Below, in pieces: positions 1-11,500 of a DNA stretch of 64,000 nucleotides. A model generated the notes under the pieces. That model searched no databases, was not told the origin of the DNA, and worked only from the letters and a program-made list of their open reading frames with translations. Position 1 is the stretch's first letter. Each line of letters begins with the position of its first letter. Source of the DNA: Siphonodentalium dalli (lineage: Eukaryota > Mollusca > Scaphopoda > Gadilida > Siphonodentaliidae); NCBI GenBank assembly GCA_032622095.1, contig CP136066.1, forward strand, positions 151,170,224 to 151,234,223. The letters run 5' to 3'. The position numbers were made by a program, and so were the translations under genes.

Positions 1-844
1 CTTACAGGCAGTAGCTCTATCTAATTAATTTGCACTCTTACTCTGGTTATTGTAAACTCTCTTAACCCAAGTATTCCATGTCCTGGCCACCTTTCACATT
101 TAACCCAAGGCTGTGGTGGTTTAGCTGTACCAGTGCATTCTCTTATTTAAATGCTAGTGACCCATAAATTCAAATAATTTGTGTTATGCACATTTGTCTA
201 TAATAGTACATAACAGTATACTATAAAATTCAACACCAAAACTGTCATTTATGATTCCGATCATAGTAATTTACTATCACCAAGGGATGGGTTAACATCA
301 CGATCGGCCTCTCGTTAGATAAACTAGTTTGCAAATAAAGTAATGCCATTTTGTGTGGTTTATCAAGCAATTAGATGTTGTCTGCGCCACACACACACTT
401 CCAGGCAATGATAAATCAATGCTAGCATCAACCATGAATGGAGCATGCGGTTGTGAGTTGATCCTTGCCCGTCTGAATAAATTATTTGTTATTCCAGTTC
501 GAGGAAATCATGAAACCTAATGTTGGCTGTCTGGTTGCTGCCTAGAAGTGTGCCAACTTCTACATTTCACAGAACCTGCGATAAGTTTCCATCTGCATCG
601 GCAAAATTTATGCGAGATAGTAATGGAGAATGATACACTAATGCCAAGTGTTTACCTAAGTGATATTTGAACTCAAATTTCTGAATCTAATATTGGGACC
701 AAATCGAATGAAAGTGTCAATGACACTGTAGCTCAACTTGGAAAGGGAATAATTTCATGTGTTAGTCAATGGAGCGATTAGGAATGTGGAAAGTTGAAAG
801 GTCTAAGTAATACTAGATTATCAACACGAAGAGATATATAAAGT
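1..844. other. Intergenic, no gene seen
   Basis: AT-rich sequence downstream of FNTB with no supported gene. A segment near 280-320 (AACATCACGATCGGCCTCTC) reappears in inverted orientation near 30405-30450, so part of this is dispersed repeat. Confidence 0.5.
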
Positions 845-1910
845 AAAATCCAAGATGGTTGCTGATGGCCACAGGGGCCTGTAACGCCATCCCCCCCCTT
901 TGCACTGCCCATATGCGCCGCCTCTATAAACGTGCCTGCTTCACGTTAATGGTACTATAATAAAGACTTATATATAGTACTATTAACGTGAAGCAGGCGC
1001 GTATATAGAGGCGGCGTATATGGGCAGTGCAAAAGAGCGGCGGGCAGCAGAGCGTGTTACAGGCCCGTGCTGATGGCTATAGATGTTTTCCAATGAAATT
1101 CAAAAACATTTGATAGCTTCCATCTAGTAGATCAATATCAAGATTAATATGAAGTAAAAGTTAGGTGATGATCGGATGAGGGAAGTGGACTGTAGGGTGT
1201 GCCAAAGGATTTAGTCATGCAAAGAGTCAAATCCAAGATGGCTGCTGGCAGCCATGTTTTATGGCCGAATGACCCCAAAATGACTCGTTTCCATCTACAT
1301 GTCAATATTAAAATTCATGACAAATTTCATGATCTGACCAAAGGTACGACCTGTAGCCCAGCTTCCATCTAGTAGATCAATATCAAGATTAATATGAAGT
1401 AAAAGTTAGGTGATGATTGGATGAGGGAAGTGGACTGTAGGGTGTGCCAAAGGATTTAGTCATGCAAAGATTAAAATCCAAGATGGCTGCTGGTGGCCAT
1501 GTTTTTTGGCTGAATGACCCCAAAATGACTCGTGCCCATCTGTATGTCAATATTAACATAAATGACAAATGTCATGATGATCAGACAAAGAGTATGGCCT
1601 GTAGCCCATGCTAATGGATTGAATTTTGAAATCCAAGATGGCCACTGGCAGCCATATTTTTTTGCCGAATGAGCGCAAAATGACTCTTTCACATTTACAT
1701 AACATCCATGACAAATTTCATGATGATCCGACAAAAGATACGACCTGTAGCCTATGTCAAAGGATTTAGCCATACAAAGAGTAAAATCCAAGATGGCTAC
1801 CGGCAGCCATTATCTTATGGCCGAATGACCCCAAAATGACTCGTTCCCATCTACATGTCAATATTAACTTCCACGACAAATTTCAGTGCAGCTCCAGTCA
1901 TGAAAGGGTA
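845..1910. repeat. Tandem/dispersed repeat family P
   Basis: Four or more diverged copies of a unit containing AAATCCAAGATGGCTGC, TGGCAGCCATGTTTT, GACCCCAAAATGACTCG and GGATTTAGTCATGCAAAGAG. A block of about 120 bp near 1107-1230 is repeated at 1360-1483, a period of about 250 bp. Related fragments occur at 6735-6880, 24470-24700 and 63780-64000. The units are non-coding as far as can be seen; frames that cross them are short and have no homology. Confidence 0.8.
870..1068. mobile_element. Foldback MITE with 9-bp flanking direct repeat
   Basis: A near-palindromic element of about 199 bp. The left arm runs GGGCCTGTAAC, GCACTGCCCATATGCGCCGC, CTGCTTCACGTTAAT; the right arm is its reverse complement, ending GTTACAGGCCC. 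GCTGATGGC is present immediately on both sides (861-869 and 1069-1077), consistent with a 9-bp target duplication within repeat family P. There is no coding capacity. The superfamily is uncertain; 9-bp duplications are typical of Mutator-like or Academ-like elements. Confidence 0.75.
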
Positions 1911-2154
1911 TGTGTGGCTAAACTTGGCCAAATACATGTATCAGTAATGAGGAAATGAATAACAGAATAATGTCAATTTTACTATCTTTTAATGAAACAA
2001 ATATCCAACAGCTTTGCTGTAAATATGCAGATATGCTTACCATAATTGCACATGTCAGTGACAAATACCAATTCATAGAATGAGAACTTATAAGAAATAT
2101 AGTGGCAAATATCAGAGGCATTAAAACACTAATACTCTATCTCTTCCTAGCAGC

Positions 2155-2546
2155 AAATAGTCTTTGTCATTTGCAGAATGAGGTCCGCAGTGTGCTAGCA
2201 TCACCAAATTCATACTCTGGGGACCCCATTCTGCTTTGGCCTCATCTTCTGGGAAGTATCTATAGTCTCAAATTAACATTCTTTTTAGTTACTTTTTCCC
2301 TTCTGGGAAGTTTCTATATCCCTTAATTTGCAAACTTTAGAATACATAATCGGTGTGACTAACGGGTGAACATCAACTTCAACCGGGGAAATTCAATCTG
2401 ATCCTAGGTCTCCCATAGCAGTTGAGGCCTAAGCAGAATGAGATTCCCAGAGGGTGAATTTTGGTGATGCCAGCCCAGTGTGGGATAGTGTCACTAAATT
2501 CACCCTCTGGGGGACCTCATTCTGCAAATGAAAAGACACACTATTT
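2155..2546 (-). mobile_element. Foldback element family F, copy 1
   Basis: An element of about 390 bp with terminal inverted repeats based on GTCATTTGCAGAATGAGGTC. Each end also carries an internal snap-back of AGAGGGTGAATTTAGTGA and its complement. It is in opposite orientation to the copies at 3939, 18995 and 59046 and the same orientation as 23109. Other fragments lie at 12944-12982 and 58515-58609. No coding frame. Confidence 0.75.
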
Positions 2547-2721
2547 GCAGGCTTGAAATCTTCCCAGCAGTACTTCCAACAACAAAATTTCATAATATCT
2601 ATAACAAAAAAAGTCTAAAAATAGTCACATTTTCTGTTCCAATTCATAGAAAATAATTTGGGAATTTGTGCAAAATTATTTCCTAGTGACAAAAGTGCCT
2701 GTAGATGGGTCTCACTGTTAA

Positions 2722-2968
2722 CCATTTAATGGCAGGAGCTGCGCTGATGCAGCTTTATTAATAAAGATCCTGTGCCAGTGCATTCTCTTGCATATGCGAG
2801 TCTCTCTTAGGGAGGCTCACATATATAAGAGAATGCATTGGCTTACAAGGTAAGGGTAAATATTGTTAGGTCAATGTACTATCTTATATATTCAAGACGT
2901 GCATATATAAGAGAATGCATTGGCACAGGGTTCTCAGAACATTTCATGAAGCTCCAGTCATGGAAGGG
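2722..2968. mobile_element. TTAA-type MITE with GCATATATAAGAG palindromes
   Basis: Starts at TTAA (2718-2721) followed by CCATTTAATGGCAGGAGCT and ends near CTCCAGTCATGGAAGGG followed by TCAA. The ends are related inverted repeats, and the inside holds the palindrome TGCATTCTCTTATATATGCG. It resembles the element at 62586. TTAA insertion with CCC/GGG ends is the pattern of piggyBac-derived MITEs. Confidence 0.6.
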
Positions 2969-3035
2969 TCAACAATAATATTTTATATCCCAGAATCTAC
3001 ACAGAATGTTCAGGGAAGAGATACAGCATTATTAA

Positions 3036-3158
3036 CCCTTTCAGTGCCAAGTCTAAGAGCTCTTTCCATCAATGTATCACATTATTATAATCAATAAATT
3101 TGAAAAATGATCAAGGAAATATGGGTTGATACAAAAATCGGACTTGGCACTGAAAGGG
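3036..3158. mobile_element. piggyBac-like MITE, 123 bp
   Basis: Flanked exactly by TTAA on both sides (3032-3035, 3159-3162). The terminal inverted repeats are CCCTTTCAGTGCCAAGTC and GACTTGGCACTGAAAGGG, perfect over 18 bp. The inside is AT-rich and non-coding. TTAA duplications and CCC...GGG termini are the established hallmarks of the piggyBac superfamily. A second copy abuts the assembly gap at 40179. Confidence 0.85.
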
Positions 3159-3482
3159 TTAAGGCATCGTTATATAGAATCCAGAAGTGATAGAACAAAG
3201 AGAAGCTCAGCATTAACATAATGACAAATGTGTAGCAAAAAAATAATTTATTGCACTCCTATGTGCGATTTCCATTGAAAACACTGTAATTAAAAATGGT
3301 AATGTCACTAGTGAATTATATCATTTCTCTTGACATCATTGACGTTACGTCGCTTACTGATCTAGACTTAATGTTCGATGGTGATCTTTCTCCACATCGG
3401 GACTTTCATGCATTAATTTTGGGTGTTTCAATCATATTTTGAGAACCAAATTGATGCAGAAGCGTAATAAATAGAGTAATCA

Positions 3483-3573
3483 ATTAGTAATCGAGGCGAG
3501 AGACATTAAGGTAAGAAACGTGTGCTAACGCGCACTCCTTTCTTACCGACGTCTCTCACCTCTCGTTAATTAT
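3483..3573. repeat. Imperfect palindrome (foldback)
   Basis: CGAGGCGAGAGACATTAAGG, TAAGAAACGTGTGC then a 4-nt loop and GCGCACTCCTTTCTTACC, GTCTCTCACCTCTCG. The arms of about 38 bp pair with a few mismatches. Likely a small MITE. Confidence 0.7.
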
Positions 3574-3938
3574 TTAATGTAACAAAAATATAGCAAAAAT
3601 AATCACAATATAATACTATTCCACAAGGAATTGACATTGAGATCTTGAGTCCAAAGTAAATTCATTAAATTTCTGTTGGAGTTGGAACTGAAGCTGGCTA
3701 AAACAAGAGTATTCAGTTTGGAGCCTCAAATTAAAGTGATGTGAAACTCTCTGGTAGGGTGATCAAATAGAAATTGAGAATAATCTTGCTCAAAGTAGTT
3801 ATTAGATTTTCCGAATATTAATCCAAATGACAACACACATCGTCATTCTTATATATTAACTAATGCAAATGGCCAAAGAAATTCAGAAATAGCTAAAAGA
3901 TTTTTTTGGCTGGCGCAAACCCAGATACCAAGCCTGAG

Positions 3939-4356
3939 TTTATTGTGCCTGCATAATGAGGTCCCCAGAGGGTAAAATTAGTGAAGCTATCCCACATAGC
4001 AGGTTAGCATCACCAAATTCAACCTCTGGGGACCTCATTCAACTTAGGCCTAATCTGCTGTGGGAGACATAGACTCCGATTGAAGTTTCCAAATGGTGAA
4101 TATTGTGATGTGCACCCATTGGGAACCTCGATTATGCAATATGTCATCTGCCAATTTGGGGAAAAAGAGAATCAAAACTAAAAGAAAGATAATCTATGTG
4201 AAGAAGTTTCTAAAGAAATTTGATAAATAAGAAACTTTCCAAAGAAGAAGAGGCAGAATGAGGTCCCCAGAGGGTGAATTTAGTGATGCTATGCGGGATA
4301 GCGTCACTAAATTCACCCTCTGGGGACCTCATTCGGCAAATGACAGGCACGCTAAA
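3939..4356 (+). mobile_element. Foldback element family F, copy 2
   Basis: Begins TTATTGTGCCTGCATAATGAG and ends GCAAATGACAGGCACGCTAAA. Both termini contain GAGGTCCCCAGAGGGT paired with its inverted copy, and the unique centre (CCAAATGGTGAATATTGTGATG) is shared with the copy at 18995. Confidence 0.8.
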
Positions 4357-4536
4357 CTCAAGCTTGCCAGATACCAATATTTCCTTTGTCATAAGAACTT
4401 CGCGTATGCACAGTCTGACTGACACCGAGATTTCAGAACACATCACTGACTGAGCCGACCAAGACTGGTGTGCCGACAATGACAATGTTAAAGTTGTTAA
4501 ATTTTTATGAGTATTGTTTAAGATTAAGTTAATATG

Positions 4537-4546
4537 TTTATTTATT
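4537..4546 (-). promoter_or_regulatory. Candidate FNTB polyadenylation signal
   Basis: On the transcript strand this is AATAAATAAA, two overlapping AATAAA hexamers about 0.9 kb past the FNTB stop codon. It is the first canonical hexamer I noticed downstream of the stop. Hexamers are common in AT-rich DNA, and the predicted 3' UTR would include a 21-nt C run (5195-5215), so the assignment is weak. Confidence 0.2.
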
Positions 4547-5194
4547 CTACGTTTGTATGTTATAATCCATTTGATATCTAAAATGATCACAAATGCTTTT
4601 GTCAAGCATATATATAATAGGGGTGACTTCGCATGGTGTTCGGGTCGGTCTACGCTTGGAGCTGTCTTTGCATAGTGCCCACCAACTTCTTTGGATACAC
4701 ATCAAGTATGCTAGAAGTTACTTGGGCCAAAACAAAAGGTTTAAACTGAATAAGAATTGTATGTCACAGTCTAGTTTTATATTGAAAGTAATTCAAAAGC
4801 AGCAGGTGCCTACGTTGAAAATATATTAAAAACAATTAGGGACAATTATATGTTTCTGTGTCCATCAAGTTGTCTTTGGCTTAAAAAGAACAATATCACA
4901 GAGCAGAGTACAGGGACGTGGCGACGGGAGTTTAGGGGGGGGGTCTAAAATTTGTTAACAGTTGGAAATTTAGAAATTAATTCTTGACACAAAATCAGCT
5001 GAAATTTTCAGACTAAATACAGCTTGAAATTGTTCTGATAGTTTGGCTCTTTATCAACAGGTATGTTGTTGATTTTGATCAGTATTTAGTGTGAAATTTC
5101 TTGTTTTAGTACAAAAGTTGAAAGTTTTACTATTTTCAGGTAATTATTTTAACTAAAGTGGCCATCAGCTGGAAAATAAATTTCCAACCATAGT

Positions 5195-5215
5195 GGGGGG
5201 GGGGGGGGGGGGGGG
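5195..5215. repeat. Homopolymer (G)21 on plus strand
   Basis: An uninterrupted run of 21 G on the plus strand, within the likely FNTB 3' UTR, where the transcript would carry C21. The length may be unreliable in the assembly. Confidence 0.9.
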
Positions 5216-5445
5216 TGTTAGGTTCGGAAATTTTAAATAATTGGAAAGCTGTTGGAAAATTCTAATTCCAAGGCACCAAGGCAGGCGATGTGGAATTTCT
5301 AGGACTTGGAAAACTTTGGTCTGGTTCAAGGTGGGTAGGTGTGCTGTTGGCAAATCCAAGCTAGACATCCCCATCTCCAACAGACAGTCCAGCCACGTCC
5401 CTGGCAGAATTGTCACAACTAACATTAACCCTAGCTGAGCCAGCA

Positions 5446-5541
5446 TTATCTCTTGTTTCCAGGAAATGGCATGTGCATGAAGTGGAGATTGGCTTTCGTT
5501 ACTGCTTTCACTCCTATGTTGAACACAGGGTGGGTCAATTT
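5446..5541 (-). CDS. FNTB: FNTB last coding exon with stop codon
   Basis: A 96-nt coding part of the terminal exon, acceptor TTTTTTCTTCAG. It encodes KLTHPVFNIGVKAVTKANLH then FMHMPFPGNKR and stops at TAA (5446-5448). LTHPVFNIG...VTKANLHFM corresponds to human PTHPVYNIGPDKVIQATTYFL, the last helix pair. The C-terminal tail is shorter than the human one, which extends past PVPGFEEL; this region is variable in the family. The 3' UTR continues towards lower coordinates. Confidence 0.92.
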   Translation of the reverse strand, partial: KLTHPVFNIGVKAVTKANLHFMHMPFPGNKR

Positions 5542-8500
5542 CTGAAGAAAAAAATGGTTACATGGTTACAATCCAACTTAACACCCCTAAATTACTATTT
5601 CTTCGGCTTTAGGGCTGAACAAATATTTATTTGAGTTGAGGAACCCACTTTTCAATCGACAGAGTTATTATATTTTAACATCTATTTATTTTTCTATGCT
5701 TCGAATTCCATGTATGGTGATGCCTGGTTCGAAATGGAATTCCCCAGCACATGTCATCTCAAAAAGTAAACAAACAAGTGTGATCGGCATGGTATTATTA
5801 CTTGTCTATTTTGAATTAAAGGGGTACTGTACACTAAATCAGGCCATTTATGGGACCACTTCCTTTTATACTCAACAAAATATATGCAACAAATGAATGA
5901 ATTTGAGCCATGGATGAGTGCAAAATACCCCCAATTTACTTATGAACGATGGACAATTTACTTATGAACAATTATAATGAAAAAGAATTTATGGCTGGAG
6001 TTAATTACCAGGTTGTTTGCATCATTCATAGAGCACATGAGCATATTTTGCACTAATCAATGGCTCAAATTAATTAATTTGTTGCATATATTCAGTTGAA
6101 TATAAAAGTAGATGGTCCCTTAAATGGCCTGATTTAGTGTACAGTACCTCTTTAAACATTATTACTGATTACTGAATCGGGAGTAGGTATATAGCTATGT
6201 ATCTGCATGTTAACTGTAACAAGATACTGTCAATTTTTTTCTGGTGATAATTTTCATAAAATCATGTCCGATCTGCCATAGACATCACGAACCATGACCT
6301 TGCATGACCTCCAAACTCAGGTTGCGGAACTGCGCATGTCCATATATATATATTTCCGGTATAATTTTTGGAAGGCTGACAAATGTTTGAGGTGGAAAAA
6401 AATCAATGGATTTCAAAAATCCAAATCTGATAACTCTTGAGCTTTAAAAATAAAATATATTTAACCCCAGAAGCTAAAGAAATTGTAATTTAGGGGTATT
6501 ATATCGGATTGTGGATCTTTAAATAAATATGTAGGGTTCCAGACCATCTCCAGTTAAATGATTTAAGTGTATATGCATGTCTGGGGTATAGCTGGGTGGT
6601 CGTTGGCGAGCGATTAGATATACAGGGAGTGCCCTTGGGCAGAATAAGTTTTCAAGGAACAGACCCCCCCCCCCCCCACAATGGGCTACAGGGGGTGCTG
6701 ATGAATTCATTATCAAATCCAAGATGTTTTATAACAGGTGAAAAATCAATGGCTCCCATTTAGAGGTCGCCCAAAAGGTCTGTATGAAGTTTGGTGACAA
6801 TAGGATGAGGGGTGTAGCAAAGGATTTAGTCATGCAAAGAGTAAAAAAATCAACAAAATTCAGAAAAAAGTATGGCTCCCATCAACATCACAGCAACATA
6901 TTCAGCAGAACCCCACCAGCATCAGTATTTCAGCAGAACCCCCCCCCAACATAGCAAATTAGCAGCACCCACCAACATCATAGTAAATTAGCAGAACCAA
7001 CCAACATCATAGAAAATTAGCAGAACCACTTAATCAGGGGTTGAGATAGTCCATTGTGGAATCAACATATGAGAATGAGTATTAATAGCTCACCAGCTCA
7101 TTTGGCTGATGGCCTATTATCGTATGAGAATGACTCTTAATAGCTCACCAGCAATTTAGATTGATGGCTTATTATCGTATGAGAATGATTATTAATAGCT
7201 CACCAGAAATTTAGATTGATGGCGTATTATCGTATGAGAATGACTATTAATAGCTCACCAGTTCATTAGATTGATTGCCTATTATCAGACTATCTGTCAT
7301 CTTTCCGCCTGCAAAATGCTGTGAAACTGAGAGTCCACTCAAGCAGTAGCACGTGTGATAGTAGTCTCTAGGCCTGTCATAATGGAAGAGATAAAACAGA
7401 TGCATGTAATCCCATATATCTAGCATTCACTTCGATCATGGGGGTCAAACCAGTGACCAGAGTAGAACGACAATAAATTTTAATCCTCCTGATAGACTCA
7501 AGGCCAGATATATAATCCATATAGTTCAGTTGAAGGGCTTTCCTTGGAGAAAAAGTCGATTTGAAACATTTGTGTCTGTCACTCGTGAGATAATTTTTGG
7601 TATTCATTCAAAAACACTAGATATATCCTGTATGTATTGATGATGAAAAGTGACTTACTTTCCTGGTTTGTCGATCAGTCCACCACACTGATGCTGACAG
7701 CAGATTAATATGTATTCTTGCAGTGCCCCCTGGTGGAACATCCAATGATCTCCGCTGAGACAACTATCCTCATCTACAAAATCAATTATCAACTTTTTAT
7801 CTGCTGACTTGGAGGGGGGGGGGGGGGGGGGGGCTATTATAAGCAACAAAGTTTTACTGGTACGATGAAAACCTGTAATGCCCTCCAGTGGCGTAATAAC
7901 TTAAATTATCTTCCTGAAGGGCATGCCACATCCAGTGTCTAGATCATAATTTCCATTTGTAAAAAATAAGTGATAATATGGTTTTGATGGATTATTTGAC
8001 TAATTTTTCAGTATGTGAATAATTTGTTCATTTGGATAACACAACAAGTGATAAAATGGTTTTGATGGAATATCTGACTAATTGATCAGTAATAAACAAG
8101 TGCAATGCCAAGTGTGGCATGTGCCCCCTATGCTCAGTTTAGAGAGAGGGAAATATTAAATATTTGTGCAAATGGAAAATGTTGTTATTTTCTAAATCCA
8201 TGAAGGTCCACCACTCTGAGAAAATCAATGGATAAAACAGTGTATCTTTTCGCTCATATTGACCTATCACTATTCAAATCCATCTCATCGCCAAAATCTT
8301 CTTAAAAACAAGTCTGTTCGATATCTTCTTTTTTTTTTTGCTGTATCCAAGATGAGTTGTTGATTTAAACATATTTTATTATCCCTCAATAAATAAAATA
8401 CAAATAAAGATAGTAGAATTGATGATGCGGTTGTGAGGCGATATAGGGATCAGAGCACAAGTTATAGAACTTATGGAAGCTCCTATCCCTTATGTGTACG

Positions 8501-11500
8501 GAGAATATTGATTCATTTTGTTTGGGGCTCAAGATGAGTTGTGTAAACATATTGGTCAAAAATGCTGGAGAAGTTTCATTATTATTATACTTCCATGTGT
8601 TAACATGGAAGTATATTGTAATTCTTCTGGCTTTTGTTATTCTTATTATTCCATAACGTGCTTAGATCTCCGGAACGGCTGGACCGATTCACCTGCTGTT
8701 TTTTTCTTCAGTATAAAACCTTGGAAGATCTGTGAAAATAGCCTATTGAGAATTTCATCCGACCTTGACCTTCGGAGTTATCGCCATTTTGTTGATTTTT
8801 GGGGGTTTTTCGCGACACAAAAGTAACTTGCGAAATCGATGTTTGGTGTCTTATATCGCTGAAACGGGTTGACCGATTGATTTGAAATTTGGTACTTGCA
8901 TAGCCATTTGAGTATACGAAGTCGATGTACAAATAGGGAATTTCGTCTGACCTTGACCTTTGGAAACAACGCTCTTTATCGGTTTTATTGTTGTAAACGT
9001 ATCTCCTCCTAAACGGCTAGAGATATCGGGTTCGGACTTTTTTCATTATTTGCGCATGTATGTGTGTTATGAACCGCCGAAAAATGATAGGGTTCGCACT
9101 TCCGGTTTAAAAGTTCGCTACTGGTCGAAGAATAAAAGAACGCTCTTTATAGGAAATCCAGAACGGCTCGAGATATTGAGTTGGGACTTTTTGCATGATG
9201 TGCAGCAAACTCTGCGCTCTCGAACAATATATATAGTTAACGGATTTCACTTCCGGTTCGGGAGAACGGGCGTGTGGGTATGTATCTTAAAACTATGTTG
9301 GCGCAGATTTTGATGAAATTTGTTGTACATAATCTTTAGTTGTCGGTGACCACTATTCCGCTCAGATTTGTAAAATCGGACCTCAACTTCTCGAGTTATG
9401 GCTGCTTAAAAACCTGGTTTTTATGGGTTTTCGGACCCCTATAATGACTTGCAATATTGCAAAATCGATGTTTGATTTCTTATAACGTCGAAACGGCTAG
9501 GCCATTTGATTTGAAATTTTGTATCTACATAGACGGTGAGCATTTGTTGTCGATGCATAAATAAGCAATTTTGTCTGACATTGACATTTGGAAACAACGC
9601 TCTTTATATGTTTTATTGTTGTTAACGTATCTCCTCCTAAACGGCTTGAGATATCTGGTTTGGACTTTTTTCATCATTTGTGTATGCAGATGTGTTACAA
9701 ACCACCGAAATATAATAGGGATCGCCCTTCCGGTTTAAAAGTTGACCCGGGTCGAATAATAAAAGAACGCTCTTTATAGGAAATCCAGAACGGCTTGAGA
9801 TATTGAGTTGGGACTTTTTGCGTTATGTTCATCCAATTGTGCGATGTATAAAGATATTATAGTTAACGGATTTCACTTCCGGTTCTGGAGAACGGGCGTG
9901 TGGGTATGTATCTGAAAACTATTTTGGCGCTGATTGTGGTGAAATGTGGTTTATATAATATTTAGTTGCCGCTCATCAATATTCCACTCGCATTTTTCAA
10001 ATCTGACTTTAACTTCTCGAGAAATGGCTTTTTAAAAACCTGGTTTTTGGGGGGTTTTGGTGCCACCAGAATTACTTGGAAATGGAGGTTTGATTTCTTA
10101 TATCGTCAAAACGGCTTTGCCAATTGATTTGAATTTTTGTACCTGCATAGCCATTGAGTACATGCAGTCAAGCCGCTAACATGAACAGTTGTATGACCAT
10201 GACCTTAGGAAACAACGCTCTTTATCTGTTTTAATGTTGTTAGCGTATCTTCTCCAAAACGGCTTGACATATCGGGTTCCGATTTTTTTCATTATTTGCG
10301 CCTGTATGTGTGTTCTAAAATATTGAAAAATGATAGGGGTCACACTTCCGGTTAAACAGTTTGCTACTGGTCGAAGGATAAAAGAACGCTCTTTATACGG
10401 AATCCAGATATTGAGTTGGGACTTTTTGCATTATGTGCATCGTCTGCGCTCTATAATGATATACTACCTATATACGAGCGCCTTCGGCCCATAAGATACT
10501 ATGGGTGGCGGGATGGGGTGGTGGGTGGGTACTACCTATATACGAACGCCTGCGGCGCATAAGATACTATGGGTGGCGGGATGGTGTGGTGGGTGGGTAC
10601 TACCTATAAACGAGCGCCTGTGGCGCATGATATACTATAGGTGGTGGGATGGTACTACCAATATACGAGCGCCTATTGCCCATAAGATACTATGGGTGGC
10701 GGGATGGGATGGTGGTTGGGTACTACCTATATACTATCGCCTGCGGCGCATAAGATACTATGGGTGGCGGGATGGGATTGGGTACTACCTATATACGAGA
10801 GCATAAAATACTATTGGTGGCGGGATGGGGTGGTGGGTTGTTTACTACCTATATACGCGCGCCTGTGGCGCATAAGTTACTATGGGTAGCGGTATTGGAT
10901 GGTGTGTGGGTACTACCTATATATGATACATTTTACTGATTTCACTTCCGGTATGTTGGTATGTATCTCAAATTGTGCAGATTTTGATGGAATTTGGTGG
11001 ACAGAATCTGTGGTTGCCGAGTATTACTATGAGCTACAGTATCACCATACTGATATGTGTTTCCTGATCCTGAAAACTGAAGCTTTATCACATGACACAA
11101 TTTCCGTCATTTCCGAACATGGAAGTATCGAAATTGCTGTGCAATTACAGTTTCATTCTAGTTTTTATTATTTTTTTTATATTTATTATATCAGTAAAAT
11201 AATTCCAAAGGTAGGGGGTGTAGTTCTTAAAATGGGGATCTGAGTCGGTTAAGTTAAGTGTGGTTTACTGTCTTCAGTCGAAATAAAAATTTGATGAGTT
11301 GAGTTATTGAAGTATAGCTCATTGATTTTGAATAATTTGTTTATTATGTTGTTTATTTACATATTCCTGCAAAAAGAATTCTGTTGCAGTTAGTTCTGGG
11401 TAAGACCATAAATACTCTGGACTTTAATTGAGACAATGAGTTATACCATATACTAATTTTCAGCGATGGACAGCTTACAAGTCATAAGTCTAATAGCTTC

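Noticed and set aside
7066-7284. Possible CRISPR-like array (regular 55-bp units)
   Set aside because: It is a simple tandem repeat without distinct spacers, in an animal intron. The 49598-50185 array is rejected for the same reason.
8518-9779. Frames of 63-117 codons in the 620-bp tandem units
   Set aside because: Each frame breaks at different points in homologous units, and the shared words are conserved at DNA level in all frames, so coding is unlikely.
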